Positions 20,661-29,177 of a DNA stretch of 64,000 bases are shown here, piece after piece (within the stretch, counting starts at the first letter, position 1; the number at the start of each line of letters is the position of its first letter). A program made the position numbers and the translations under genes. The notes beneath the pieces are model-generated. The model did no database searches. It was not told where the DNA came from and saw only the letters and a list, made by a program, of their open reading frames with translations. Origin of the DNA: Mycolicibacter sinensis (lineage in GTDB: Bacteria; Actinomycetota; Actinomycetes; Mycobacteriales; Mycobacteriaceae); NCBI RefSeq assembly GCF_001667945.1, contig NZ_LZJK01000020.1, positions 1 to 64,000 of the forward strand, written 5' to 3'.

Positions 20661-21377
20661 TCATCCTTCTCGGTGGATTCGGCGCAGGTGCGCATCCGTC
20701 TCGCGCAGACCCGCCAGCGAGCCGATTTCGTAGAAGCGTTGGCACACCTCGAAACCCGCCACGGCGTCCTGGTGAACGAGCGTGCACAACACGTCGGCCA
20801 GATCGGACTTCTCCCCGGCCGGCACCGCCTCGAGTGCCTGGCGGCGCAACAGCAGCAGTCCGAAGTCGATGTGCTTCATGGCGGGGTCGGCGCTCTTCTT
20901 GTCGTAGGCGAGGATGCGGCCGTCCCGGAACAGCACGTTGCTCTTGTCCCACCTGTCCTCGTTGCGGCACACAGTCATCAGCGCCGGTCTTGCGTCCGAC
21001 TCGAACGACGCCCAGATCGGACGCAGATCCAGGTCGAGGTAGGAGTCCCCGTAGGTGACAAAGAAGACATCGCCCAGCCGCGCGCTCGCGTTCTTGAGGG
21101 CGCCCGCGGTGCCCAGGAGCCGCTGTCCGTCGAAGGACGTGGCAACCGACAAACCGAACGCCGATCCGTCCCCGACGAAGTCCTGCACGGCCACGCCCAG
21201 ATGCCCAAGGCACAGCACGACCTGCGAGAGCCCCTGTCGTTTGAACAGCCGAAGTTGGTGGGCGATGAAAGGCTCACCGGCCACCTCCAGCATCGACTTG
21301 GGCACCGACCCGGTCAGAGGCCGCATGCGCGTGGCCAGACCGCCGGCCAGGACCGCCACCGGGGGAAGGCCGGTCAT
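20661..21377 (-). CDS. hddC: Sugar-1-phosphate nucleotidyltransferase, probable heptose-1-P guanylyltransferase (HddC-like)
   Basis: 238 residues of the NTP-transferase fold. The signature LAGGLATRMRPLTGSVPKSM is at 10-29, and YGDSYLDLD near 110 carries the metal-binding Asp. HddC joins GTP and D-glycero-alpha-D-manno-heptose 1-phosphate to give GDP-heptose. The specificity is inferred from the directly upstream hddA gene (4-bp ATGA overlap) and the length, near 230 for HddC. RmlA-type thymidylyltransferases are longer. GmhA and GmhB needed for the same route lie in block B. Confidence 0.8.
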   Translation of the reverse strand: MTGLPPVAVLAGGLATRMRPLTGSVPKSMLEVAGEPFIAHQLRLFKRQGLSQVVLCLGHLGVAVQDFVGDGSAFGLSVATSFDGQRLLGTAGALKNASARLGDVFFVTYGDSYLDLDLRPIWASFESDARPALMTVCRNEDRWDKSNVLFRDGRILAYDKKSADPAMKHIDFGLLLLRRQALEAVPAGEKSDLADVLCTLVHQDAVAGFEVCQRFYEIGSLAGLRETDAHLRRIHREG

Positions 21378-22357
21378 GACGCCACGACGATCTTCGTGCC
21401 CTCGAAGTCGAACCGGAACCGCACCTCCTGCATGCCCGCGCCCATCAAGGCGTGCCGCAGGCGAACCTTGTCCTCGGCGTAGAACATCAGGAATCCGCCG
21501 CCACCGGCGCCGATCAGCTTCCCCCCCACGGCGCCGTTGCGGAGAGCCAGTTCGTACCAGTCGTTGATCGTGGTGTTCGACATCGAGCCGGACCGCCGCT
21601 TCTTGAATTCCCAGTGCGTGTTCATCAGACGGCCGAACTCGTGGAGGTCCCCGCTCTCCAGGGCGTCGCGGCTCTTGAAGCCGAGCTCCTTGACGAAGTG
21701 CAGGTTCTGGAGCATGTCGTCGGCCTTCTTCTTGCTCTGATCATCCTGCTCTTTGAGGATCGACGACGCGGCGCGGGAGTAGCCGGTGAAGAACAGCAGC
21801 AGGTTGTCTTCCAGGTTGTACAAGGTCTCCGTCGACACCTTCAGTGGGGCGGCCTCCACCTTGCCGTCCCGGCGGAAGGTGAAGCACGTCAAGCCTCCAT
21901 AGGCCGCGATGTACTGGTCCTGCTTGCCTATCGGGTCCTTCAGGAGGTCCAACTCGATGTGGCAGGCCTGCTCGGCCAGCTCCTCGGGATGCACCAGGTT
22001 CTTCTGGTAGGTGTGCAGCGTCTTCAGCAGCGCCGTGGTGAAGCTGCCCGACGAGCCCAGGCCGGTGCCGGCCGGTATGTCGGCCATACTGGTCAGCTCC
22101 AGGTTGGTTTCGTTGATTCCCAACATCTTTAGCGCCTCACGGATGATGGGGTGCTGGATCTGGTCAGCCGACGGCACCAGCTCCATCTGGGAGTACTTGA
22201 TGATGATGTCGTGCCCGAAGGTCTGGTGCAGCGTCAGGTAAACGTACTTGTCGATGGCCGCGGCCACCAGGAAGCCTTCATGATCCCGGTAATACGACGG
22301 CAGGTCGGTGCCACCGCCACCGAGGGAGATACGCAAGGGACTTCGGCTGATGATCAC
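21374..22357 (-). CDS. hddA: D-glycero-D-manno-heptose 7-phosphate kinase (HddA-like GHMP kinase)
   Basis: 327 residues. N-terminal RSPLRISLGGGGTDLPSYY is the hallmark of HddA-type GHMP kinases. The ATP loop is PAGTGLGSSGS (95-105) and the C-terminal GHMP motif is KLIGAGGGGFLMFY. The enzyme phosphorylates heptose 7-phosphate at C1, the step that commits to the GDP rather than ADP route. Start and stop overlap both neighbours by 4 bp. M. tuberculosis has an hddA gene (Rv0115) next to gmhA and gmhB; here it is separated from them by about 21 kb. L-fucose kinases are related, but the glycine-rich N-terminus favours HddA. Confidence 0.87.
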   Translation of the reverse strand: MIISRSPLRISLGGGGTDLPSYYRDHEGFLVAAAIDKYVYLTLHQTFGHDIIIKYSQMELVPSADQIQHPIIREALKMLGINETNLELTSMADIPAGTGLGSSGSFTTALLKTLHTYQKNLVHPEELAEQACHIELDLLKDPIGKQDQYIAAYGGLTCFTFRRDGKVEAAPLKVSTETLYNLEDNLLLFFTGYSRAASSILKEQDDQSKKKADDMLQNLHFVKELGFKSRDALESGDLHEFGRLMNTHWEFKKRRSGSMSNTTINDWYELALRNGAVGGKLIGAGGGGFLMFYAEDKVRLRHALMGAGMQEVRFRFDFEGTKIVVAS

Positions 22358-23331
22358 GGCGTGTTCGCCCGGTAGATCGCGTCGACCACGTCCAGCGCCT
22401 TCAAGGCATCCTCCACGCCGCCGCAGCCGGCCCCGCCCGTCTCGACGGAGCGGGCGAAATCGGCGAATTCCAGCGCCCAGGACTGGTCCGGGCCCGGGAA
22501 CTCATGGATGACGGTCTCGGGCGGCCCCATCTGCGGCGACATCCGGTAATAGGACAGTCGCTCGGTGCCGTAGCTGCCGCCCAAGCCTTCCACGTGCAAC
22601 TTGCCGGTCTTGCCGTACAACTCGAACGAGAAGGTGTTCTTCCACTCCGTCCAGCTCACGTGCAGCCAGGCCATCTGCTGCGCCGCCGTGCGCAGCGCCA
22701 TGAAGCTGTTGTCCTCGACGGGCATGTCCCAGAAATAGGTGTGGGTGAAGCCCTCCACCCGGGTGAAATCGCCCAGGAACCACCGCGACAGATCGATCAG
22801 GTGCATTCCTTGGTCCAGTAGCTCACCTCCGCCTGCGATGCGCGGGTCCGCGCGCCACTCCTTGTCATAGCCGACGCGGCCGCCGTGGCCATAGCGCGCG
22901 CGCACAAACATCAGCTCCCCCACGGCGCCGCCATCGACGTACTCCCGTGCCTTCCGGAACGCTGGGTGGAACCGGTGGTTGAAGCCCACCTTGACCACGA
23001 CCTGCTTGCGTTGAGCCGCCGCCGCCAGCGGCGCCAGCTCGGCGGCGCTCCGCGCGCCCGGCTTCTCGACCAGAACGTGCTTGCCTTCCTCGGCCGCGGC
23101 GGTGGCAACCGGCGCCAGAAGGTGGTGCGGTGTGGAGACGAGCACCGCATCCACGTCCGCGCGGGCTACCGCGGCCCGCCAATCGGTCAGCGCAGTGGCC
23201 CCGGGGTGCAGCGCTGCTAGTCCCTGGGCCTTGTCGGGATCAGCGTCGACGGCGGCGGTCAGGCGGTGAGCACCCAGCAGCTTCGCGCGCTTGTGCCCGA
23301 TCAATCCACAGCCGACGATCGCGACGTCCAT
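22354..23331 (-). CDS. Gfo/Idh/MocA-family NAD(P)-dependent sugar oxidoreductase
   Basis: 325 residues from the ATG giving MDVAIVGCGLIG; an earlier start would overlap the upstream gene further. The Rossmann motif is GCGLIG (7-12), followed by EKPGARS with the typical Lys of the family and a C-terminal alpha/beta substrate domain. Members oxidise or reduce ring hydroxyls or C-linked alcohols of sugars, often nucleotide sugars. Placement between hddA and an SDR in one coupled string suggests it tailors a heptose or related sugar. The exact reaction is not readable. Confidence 0.83.
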   Translation of the reverse strand: MDVAIVGCGLIGHKRAKLLGAHRLTAAVDADPDKAQGLAALHPGATALTDWRAAVARADVDAVLVSTPHHLLAPVATAAAEEGKHVLVEKPGARSAAELAPLAAAAQRKQVVVKVGFNHRFHPAFRKAREYVDGGAVGELMFVRARYGHGGRVGYDKEWRADPRIAGGGELLDQGMHLIDLSRWFLGDFTRVEGFTHTYFWDMPVEDNSFMALRTAAQQMAWLHVSWTEWKNTFSFELYGKTGKLHVEGLGGSYGTERLSYYRMSPQMGPPETVIHEFPGPDQSWALEFADFARSVETGGAGCGGVEDALKALDVVDAIYRANTP

Positions 23332-23332
23332 C

Positions 23333-24190
23333 TCAACCCCAGTCCTCGCCACGGTCTTGGGGCACGATGCGGCGCAGCGTGTAGATGTCGCTCTCGCCCA
23401 GCACCGCCGCGTGCGCGGGCAAGGTGTCCCACGGGTCCCACACGGCGCTGATCAGCTTGCCGGTCAGCCCGTCGGAGGCCGCGGACGCCAGAAACACACA
23501 CAGCGCCGCGGCCCGGTCCATCGATGCCCCACCTTCCTCCTTCTGCTTCACCGACTTCCGGTAGTAATCCGCCCCCACCTTGTCCGCGCCGGCGGACAAG
23601 ACCTGTTCCAACAGCCGCGTGTTGAGGGCCCCTGGCGCCACGGCGTTCACGTCGATGCCCTCCTGACGGACCTCCTCGGCCAGGGTCTCGGTGAACCGGA
23701 CCACCGCGGCTTTGGATGCCGCGTAGGCGCTGATGCGCGGCATCGGCGCTGTGGCGCCGCCGCCCGACAAATTGACGATCTTCCCCCGCCCGGCGCTCTT
23801 CATGTGCGGCAACGCGGCCCGGCACGGAAGCACCGTGCCCAACAGGTTGATCTCGACTGCCCGGGCCCATTCGCCCCAGTCCACATCTTCGAGCAGGCCC
23901 ATCGGCCCGTACACGCCCGCGTTGTTGACCAGTACGTCCAAGCGCCCAAAAGCGTTGAGGGCAGCGCTCACCAAGCGCTCGGCGTCGTCGGGCCGGGATA
24001 CATCCGCCACGGCAGCCAGAACCCTGCAACCGGTGCCGGCAGACAGTGATGCACGAGCATTCTCCAGGGCTTCTTCCCCGCGGCCGCAGATCAGCACGTC
24101 GGCCCCCTCGGCCGCGAAAGCCCGAGCCACGGCCAGCCCCAGCCCCTGGCTGCCCCCGGTCACCACGGCCGCGCGCCCGTCCAGCCTCAT
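23333..24190 (-). CDS. Short-chain dehydrogenase/reductase in the heptose block
   Basis: 285 residues, classical SDR. Cofactor motif TGGSQGLG is at 11-18, NNAG at 89-92, and the catalytic Ser near 142 with Tyr156-x3-Lys160 in SAYAASK. A C-terminal extension of about 40 residues after the usual core includes VWDPWDTLPAH. The stop lies 1-2 bases before the oxidoreductase start, so the two are coupled. Together they could carry out an oxidation/reduction pair, for example a C-epimerisation of a sugar, but that is inference. Confidence 0.84.
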   Translation of the reverse strand: MRLDGRAAVVTGGSQGLGLAVARAFAAEGADVLICGRGEEALENARASLSAGTGCRVLAAVADVSRPDDAERLVSAALNAFGRLDVLVNNAGVYGPMGLLEDVDWGEWARAVEINLLGTVLPCRAALPHMKSAGRGKIVNLSGGGATAPMPRISAYAASKAAVVRFTETLAEEVRQEGIDVNAVAPGALNTRLLEQVLSAGADKVGADYYRKSVKQKEEGGASMDRAAALCVFLASAASDGLTGKLISAVWDPWDTLPAHAAVLGESDIYTLRRIVPQDRGEDWG

Positions 24191-24215
24191 TGCGACATTC
24201 CCGGACGACCGGTCG

Positions 24216-25175
24216 TCACGATGAGCGCCTTTCCAGCACCCAGCGGTTGGCCTCGAGATAGGTCAGGGTGCGCAAGACGGCCTCCCGGATGGTGAGCGCT
24301 GGCGCCCAACCCAAGGAGCGAATCTTCGTCGTGTCCAAGAAGATGAACGGATTGTCGCCGACCCAGCCTCTGTCGCCGCCAGCATATACGCGCTGGGGTG
24401 ACAGCCCCAGGGATTCGGTGATCCAGCCGATGGAGTCGTTCACCTCGCAGTACTGGTCCGTCCCGAGGTTGAAGACATTGACGTTGTCGCGTGCCCGCTG
24501 CAGCGCGGTGAACATGGCCGAGATGCAGTCTTGGATATAGAGGTACGACTTCCGCTGCTTGCCGTCGCCCAGCACCGGCAGCTGGCCGGGGTTGTCCAGC
24601 AGGCTTTTGTAGAAGTCGAACACGTGACCGTGGGTGTAGCGCTCGCCGAGGATGGAGACGAAACGGAAGATCCAGCCCTGGAACCCGAAGCCTTCGCAAT
24701 ACGCCGAGATCAACCCCTCGCCGGCCAGTTTGGAGGCGGCGTAAAGCGAGGTTTGCACGGGAAACGGACAGGCTTCGGGCGTAGGGATCACCGCGGCCTC
24801 CCCGTAGACGGAGCCGGTGGAGCTGAAGACGATCTTCTTGATGCCGTTGGCCCGCATGGCTTCCAGCACATTGTGGGTGGCGATGGTGTTCTGTTCCAAG
24901 TCCTTTCGGGGGTGCCGGGTGCCGAAGCGCACATCGGCGTTGGCGGCCAGGTGAAAGACGATGTCCATCCCGCTCATGGCCCGGGTCAGGGTCGTCTCGT
25001 CCAGCACGTCGCCCTGCACGAAGGAAAACTTTGCCGACTTCCGCGCCTCGGACAGGAACTCGTCGATCCCGGTGGACAGGTTGTCGTAGGCCACCACTTC
25101 GTCTCCGCGCTGCAGTAACCGGTCCACCAGGCTGCTGCCGATGAATCCCGCTCCGCCGGTCACGAAGGCCTTCAT
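24216..25175 (-). CDS. NAD-dependent nucleotide-sugar epimerase/dehydratase (extended SDR)
   Basis: 319 residues. The NAD motif TGGAGFIG (6-13) and the active-site SSTGSVYG with Tyr145-x3-Lys149 (LYAASK) mark the UDP-glucose 4-epimerase-like family. VFNLGT and DTTKIRSLGWAP in the C-terminal part are usual for it. It likely makes an epimerised or dehydrated NDP-sugar for one of the glycosyltransferases. Substrate cannot be fixed; GalE, UDP-glucuronate decarboxylase and CDP-sugar enzymes share these motifs. It follows the GT4 gene by 18 bp in block A. Confidence 0.83.
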   Translation of the reverse strand: MKAFVTGGAGFIGSSLVDRLLQRGDEVVAYDNLSTGIDEFLSEARKSAKFSFVQGDVLDETTLTRAMSGMDIVFHLAANADVRFGTRHPRKDLEQNTIATHNVLEAMRANGIKKIVFSSTGSVYGEAAVIPTPEACPFPVQTSLYAASKLAGEGLISAYCEGFGFQGWIFRFVSILGERYTHGHVFDFYKSLLDNPGQLPVLGDGKQRKSYLYIQDCISAMFTALQRARDNVNVFNLGTDQYCEVNDSIGWITESLGLSPQRVYAGGDRGWVGDNPFIFLDTTKIRSLGWAPALTIREAVLRTLTYLEANRWVLERRSS

Positions 25176-25193
25176 TCGCCGGTCCCTTGCCGG

Positions 25194-26333
25194 TTAACTT
25201 CCAGCATTTCGCTGAGCCGCCACTGTTTCCAGGATCTTCAGAGTCTTTTGGGCAGTCGTCGTCCACGAGAACGCGTTCACGCGGGCTTTGCCCAAGCGGA
25301 CCAGCTCAGCCCGGCGACCGGGAACGGTAAGGACGTCGGCCAGCCCGCGGGCGATCGAGGCCGGGCTGGTGGGATCTACCAGCTCGGCGGCGTCACCGAC
25401 CACCTCCGGCAGGCTGGACGCGTGGGCCGCCACCACAGGACAACCCAGCGCCATGGCTTCCAGCACCGGATGCCCGAACGTTTCGTAGAGCGACGGCATG
25501 ACGAAGACGTCGGCCCCGGCGTAAAGATTCTCCAAGTCGTCCCGCGGCACTCGGCCTGGAAGCCGCAGCGCATCGCCCACGCCGAAAGACCGGGCGTGGC
25601 GGGACAAGTCATCGCGCGTCATTCCCGGGGTCTCGCTGCCGACGATCACCAGTGCGTGCGGAAATCCGTCCTGCCGCAACACGCTGAACGCCTCGATGAG
25701 GCGCAACGGGTTCTTGTAGGGATAGAAAGCCCCGACAGACAGGATGTAAGGCCGGTGGGAGTTCGGCGCCGGGCAGCCCATCTCTTTCGGGGGGAAGATG
25801 AGGCCATGGTGGACCGCATGGACCTTCCCGGGATCCGCGTCAAGCCAACGGATCACGTCCTGTCGGGAATGCTCCGATACGGTGATCACCGCATCCGCCT
25901 GGCGTACCGCCCTGGCCACGCCCCAGCGCAGGTAGTTCCGCTGCAAGAAGCCGTACGACTCCGGGACGAACTGGAATTGCGTCGACTGAATCACCACCGC
26001 CGAGGGCATGCCCACCGCCGGCGGCAGGGTGTTGCACAGACCCAGGTAGACATCGCCACCCGTGCGGCGAATGACGGAAGGGTAGGCAGTCCGTTCGTAG
26101 AGAACCCGACCGAGCCGGCGTCGCGGCACCGAACGCAGATGCACAATCTCAAGACGCGGATCCGGGGGAAGGTCGAAGATGGCGTTCCAGTCGGGTGTCA
26201 AGAGCACAAAGTGATGCTGACCGGCAACCTGCAACATCGCCGTCAGCAAACTCTCCAGATACGTCCGCATCCCGCCGATAGTGCCGGCAGACGTGGAGTC
26301 CCCCGGGGAAACATTATCGATGACGATTCTCAT
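25194..26333 (-). CDS. Family 4 glycosyltransferase, first gene of block A
   Basis: 379 residues from the ATG giving MRIVIDNVSPGD. GT-B fold with GTIGGMRTYLESLL near the N-terminus, SVGAFYPYKNPLRLIEAF in the donor domain and the E-x7-E motif in ETFGHPVLEAMALG. GT4 enzymes are retaining and often use GDP-mannose or UDP-sugars; a GDP-heptose donor would fit the operon but is not shown. The start was chosen because a TAGCAT -10-like hexamer ends 8 bases upstream. It is divergent from the gene at 26490. Confidence 0.88.
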   Translation of the reverse strand: MRIVIDNVSPGDSTSAGTIGGMRTYLESLLTAMLQVAGQHHFVLLTPDWNAIFDLPPDPRLEIVHLRSVPRRRLGRVLYERTAYPSVIRRTGGDVYLGLCNTLPPAVGMPSAVVIQSTQFQFVPESYGFLQRNYLRWGVARAVRQADAVITVSEHSRQDVIRWLDADPGKVHAVHHGLIFPPKEMGCPAPNSHRPYILSVGAFYPYKNPLRLIEAFSVLRQDGFPHALVIVGSETPGMTRDDLSRHARSFGVGDALRLPGRVPRDDLENLYAGADVFVMPSLYETFGHPVLEAMALGCPVVAAHASSLPEVVGDAAELVDPTSPASIARGLADVLTVPGRRAELVRLGKARVNAFSWTTTAQKTLKILETVAAQRNAGS

Positions 26334-26341
26334 CCCAACAT

Positions 26342-26347
26342 ATGCTA
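26342..26347 (-). promoter_or_regulatory. Possible -10 element (TAGCAT) for block A
   Basis: On the minus strand TAGCAT, a TANNNT hexamer, lies 8 bases before the GT4 ATG, consistent with a leaderless or nearly leaderless transcript for the seven-gene block. The only other ribosome-binding candidate is a weak TTGGG. No -35 box is evident. Confidence 0.3.
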
Positions 26348-26489
26348 ACCGGCGCCCACAGTTTCCGAAACAATTCACCCATTATGGGTGGCTCCTTGCC
26401 GTGATCGCTACCATGCGGCAGAAAGGACAGCTGATGCGCGCAATTCGAGCTGCCGCGCCGCTGACCAAAACGCGCGGCTGCGGTCGCCA

Positions 26490-27143
26490 ATGAGCGACCG
26501 GTACGTCGCCGGTGCGGCGCGGTTGAACTTCCACGGTGTTCCGGATGGCCCGGCACCTGAAAACTTCGGTCCCGGCCCAGCCTTGCTGACCACCAACCCA
26601 CCCGATGACCGGCCGACGGAACTGCGAGTCATAGACGGCAAGCTGACGAACGAGTCCACGGTCGATGGTCGCGCGGCCGGCTACTACACGTCGGCGAGCT
26701 TGGGAGCGCCGATCACCGTCATCGGTGCTCGCTGGGCTTTCACCCCACGGGGCGGGACTTCGGGCGCACTGGCATTGTTGGTCTCTCAGCACCGGCTGCG
26801 CCCGGGGTTTCCGGTGCATCTGGTCATCACGCCGGAGGTGTGGACCTTCGGTATCTGGCCGCCCGATCGCGCGGCGCCCGACGGGCTACAGACCCTGCAA
26901 TGGCAGCATTTCCCGGTGCCGCTCAAACAGGACGGCGAGCACATCTACGAGACGCAGGTCGAGCTGCGGGGCCAGCGAGCGATCATCGATCTACCGGACG
27001 GCCGGCAGCAGATTATCCGGGATCGCCGCATCGCCGACTGGGCGGGACCGTTCGCCACATTCGAAATATCCCTGGAGCACGGCTTGACGGATTCACGGGT
27101 CGGATTCACCGAAATCTGGGCAGACAGCATTCGGCCTCGGTGA
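26490..27143 (+). CDS. Protein of unknown function in the polysaccharide region
   Basis: 217 residues from the ATG giving MSDRYVAGAARLNFHGV. No signal peptide or membrane helix. The sequence alternates short beta-prone segments (APITVIGARWAF, AIIDLPDGRQQIIRD, ATFEISLEHGL) and aromatic residues, suggesting a beta-sandwich such as a concanavalin-like fold, a guess only. It might bind or act on carbohydrate. It is transcribed away from block A and faces a methyltransferase gene 29 bp beyond its stop. I do not recognise the family. Confidence 0.6.
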   Translation: MSDRYVAGAARLNFHGVPDGPAPENFGPGPALLTTNPPDDRPTELRVIDGKLTNESTVDGRAAGYYTSASLGAPITVIGARWAFTPRGGTSGALALLVSQHRLRPGFPVHLVITPEVWTFGIWPPDRAAPDGLQTLQWQHFPVPLKQDGEHIYETQVELRGQRAIIDLPDGRQQIIRDRRIADWAGPFATFEISLEHGLTDSRVGFTEIWADSIRPR

Positions 27144-27172
27144 GCACCCAGGCCGGCTGAGAAAATTCACGA

Positions 27173-27916
27173 CTAGCGTTTTCTGATGTAAATGAAAAGT
27201 GTTGGTTGCAGCACCGCCGGCAAAAATTTATGCGCCCACTTGAACGACCGATACAGGGAGGGGCTACCGAAGTGGTAGCACGGCTCAGAGGCCCAGCCTG
27301 CGGTGAAGACCTCCGCGCCGCCGCCGAATGCTCTCCGAAGGGCCCGCCGCGTGTTCAGGCGATAGCGCGTGGGGAAGACATCTTGCGACTTGCGCTCCGG
27401 CTGCACCCTTTTCAGCGCACGTACGTGTAACCGGTTGGGTACCAGGCGTGCTCCCAGTGCGATGTAGCCCAGCTTGTTCGGTGTGACAGCTGTGATCCAA
27501 CCCCCCGGCTTGACGATTCGCAACAACTCGTGCGCAACATGATCCGGGTCGTCGACATGCTCGAAGACGTGTCGAGCCACGATGAGGTCGAACTGGTTAT
27601 CGGGGTACGGCAACGCCCCCTCGGGGCGTATCACCTCGGCGTGGTCCAGATAGGGGTTGTCGAGGACGACGTCATCGACATCGCACCCGTATAGCTGGGC
27701 GCATCGCCCCTTCAGATTGCTCAGGTAACGCCGATATGGCACCGTGTCATCCACGATCGGCTCGCCGCGCCCAGCGCCGAAGTCAAGTACCCGATCGGTT
27801 GGCCGGAGCAACGCAGCAATCTGGGTGAAGAATACGACCGTGCCGTCGACATGGCTGAAGCCGCCGACATTGCATTCCGGATAAAAGCGCTCCAGCAATT
27901 CTTCGGTCGTCGCCAT
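27173..27916 (-). CDS. SAM-dependent methyltransferase (class I, type 11-like)
   Basis: 247 residues. SAM motif I is VLDFGAGRGEP near 42-52, an acidic motif II-like GCDVDDVV follows, and FDLIVARHVFEHVDDPDHV with LLRIVKPGGW fits motifs III-IV of Methyltransf_11 proteins. Soluble. In a polysaccharide cluster it probably O-methylates a sugar, as in mycobacterial glycopeptidolipids and lipooligosaccharides. The ATG is preceded by TAGACT at 6 bases, suggesting its own leaderless promoter. Confidence 0.84.
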   Translation of the reverse strand: MATTEELLERFYPECNVGGFSHVDGTVVFFTQIAALLRPTDRVLDFGAGRGEPIVDDTVPYRRYLSNLKGRCAQLYGCDVDDVVLDNPYLDHAEVIRPEGALPYPDNQFDLIVARHVFEHVDDPDHVAHELLRIVKPGGWITAVTPNKLGYIALGARLVPNRLHVRALKRVQPERKSQDVFPTRYRLNTRRALRRAFGGGAEVFTAGWASEPCYHFGSPSLYRSFKWAHKFLPAVLQPTLFIYIRKR

Positions 27917-27922
27917 CGCGCC

Positions 27923-27928
27923 AGTCTA
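27923..27928 (-). promoter_or_regulatory. Possible -10 element (TAGACT) for the methyltransferase gene
   Basis: TAGACT on the minus strand is separated by 6 bases from the methyltransferase ATG, matching the leaderless pattern common in mycobacteria. No Shine-Dalgarno sequence is seen in the short gap. Confidence 0.32.
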
Positions 27929-28006
27929 GGACCCAGCCACTAGCACGATCCCTCGTTTGATGAGCATCCTGCGCAGCCGCAAATAACTACGCTTACGGGC
28001 TGGACA

Positions 28007-28747
28007 TCATTGCGGCGCACCGTGCTGCCGGTCTGGACTCCTCTTGAACAACATGTCGGTCTGGATGGTTCGGCCACGCTCATCGCTGACGGCTCCGTAG
28101 CTGCGGACGAGCGCGTAACCGCGCGCACCCAACCAGCTCACCAGGTCATCGGCCAGCACCTGCCCTGCGTAGAGCTCCATGAACGAGCCCTCGGCGCAGA
28201 TGTAGGCGAACTTCTCCAGCAGCTCTCCGCACGCGCGCAACGCCTCCAGCTCGTAGCCCTGGACGTCGAGCTTCAGCAATGCCGGCGCCACGATGGAGTT
28301 GCCGTCAAGGAACTCATGCAGCGGACCGGTCCGGACCGTCTCGGTGCGTACTTCGTTGGTGCCCCGGAAAATCCGCCCCTGTGTGGCGGTGATCGGCAGC
28401 AGAGAAGACGAATCATCGTGGCCCGACACGTGCATGGTGGACCGTCCGCTCTCCGGAGCCAGCGCGGCGTGATGAAGCGTGACCCGGCGCTCCCCGGCAA
28501 AGACCCGGCGAAAGCGAGCTGCCGGCACCGCAAGCGGCTCCAGCGCGACGATTGTCGCGGCCGGAAAGGCGTGCAGGGCAAAGAGCGAAAACTGGCCGCG
28601 ATTGGCGCCGACATCGATCACGGTACGCAGCTTGAGCCCACCCAGCGCCGCGGCGTGTTCAACGGCCGCCGCAACCCCATGCCGCAACAACGCCGCGCGA
28701 TAAGTCCGCACCCGCAGGATGGCAATCAGCTTCGCCGAGCGCCTCAT
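28007..28747 (-). CDS. FkbM-family methyltransferase
   Basis: 246 residues from the ATG giving MRRSAKLIAILRVRT, preceded by GGGAAAGG. SAM motif VIDVGANRGQFSLFAL, LEPL after it, and LLKLDVQGYELEALRACG are the standard FkbM blocks. FkbM enzymes methylate hydroxyls; several mycobacterial homologues act on glycolipid sugars. An N-terminal extension from an earlier start (MGSALAGG) is possible but its composition looks non-coding. It forms a minus-strand pair with the other methyltransferase, 90 bp apart. Confidence 0.85.
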   Translation of the reverse strand: MRRSAKLIAILRVRTYRAALLRHGVAAAVEHAAALGGLKLRTVIDVGANRGQFSLFALHAFPAATIVALEPLAVPAARFRRVFAGERRVTLHHAALAPESGRSTMHVSGHDDSSSLLPITATQGRIFRGTNEVRTETVRTGPLHEFLDGNSIVAPALLKLDVQGYELEALRACGELLEKFAYICAEGSFMELYAGQVLADDLVSWLGARGYALVRSYGAVSDERGRTIQTDMLFKRSPDRQHGAPQ

Positions 28748-29177
28748 ACAGCGCCGCCTTTCCCGATCGCCCCGGCTGCCGCCGGCCAACGCCGAGCCCA
28801 TCGACGCGGCCCGCCGAGGTCACCGCAGTTTTGGCGATGAATTCCTGCGACGCTACCACCACCGCAACGCGCACAAAGCTGCATCGGACGCGATGGTTCG
28901 GTGCCGGTCAAGGCTCCTTCGAGCGCTCAACGAATTCGGGTAGCGGAATCGCGGAGGCCAATAGCGCTGCGGTCCCGTTTTGACCGCGAAAACTGCGCAC
29001 AGAGTAGCGCAAGGGAACCATTGTGGCGATTGTGACGATTGGGATATCACGGTCAACAACTGGGTCGCCGCGCGCTGCTCAACGCGGACCTTTCTAAGGG
29101 AACAATTCAGCAAATCTGATTACCGCGAAAGAATCAACGCACAGTATCAATCCGAGCCACAGGTCGGGGGAGGTCTG
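28748..29177. other. Intergenic region of about 430 bp before the PE-PPE hydrolase gene
   Basis: No convincing gene. The part from about 28960 on is visibly richer in A/T than its surroundings and carries short repeats such as GTGGCGATTGTGACGATT (29031 on). It probably holds divergent promoters for the FkbM gene (minus) and the PE-PPE hydrolase gene (plus). An in-frame upstream extension of the latter exists but lacks a ribosome-binding site and a signal peptide. Confidence 0.5.

Noticed and set aside
26281..26493. Small open frame in the GT4/orphan divergent gap
   Set aside because: It overlaps the GT4 start antisense, has no ribosome-binding site and no recognisable composition.
28719..28943. 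Plus-strand open frame over the FkbM start
   Set aside because: Antisense to the beginning of the FkbM gene, Arg-rich and without a start context.
28980..29177. N-terminal extension of the PE-PPE hydrolase
   Set aside because: The ATG at 29178 has a strong GGGGGAGG site and is followed by a signal-like segment; the extension has neither.
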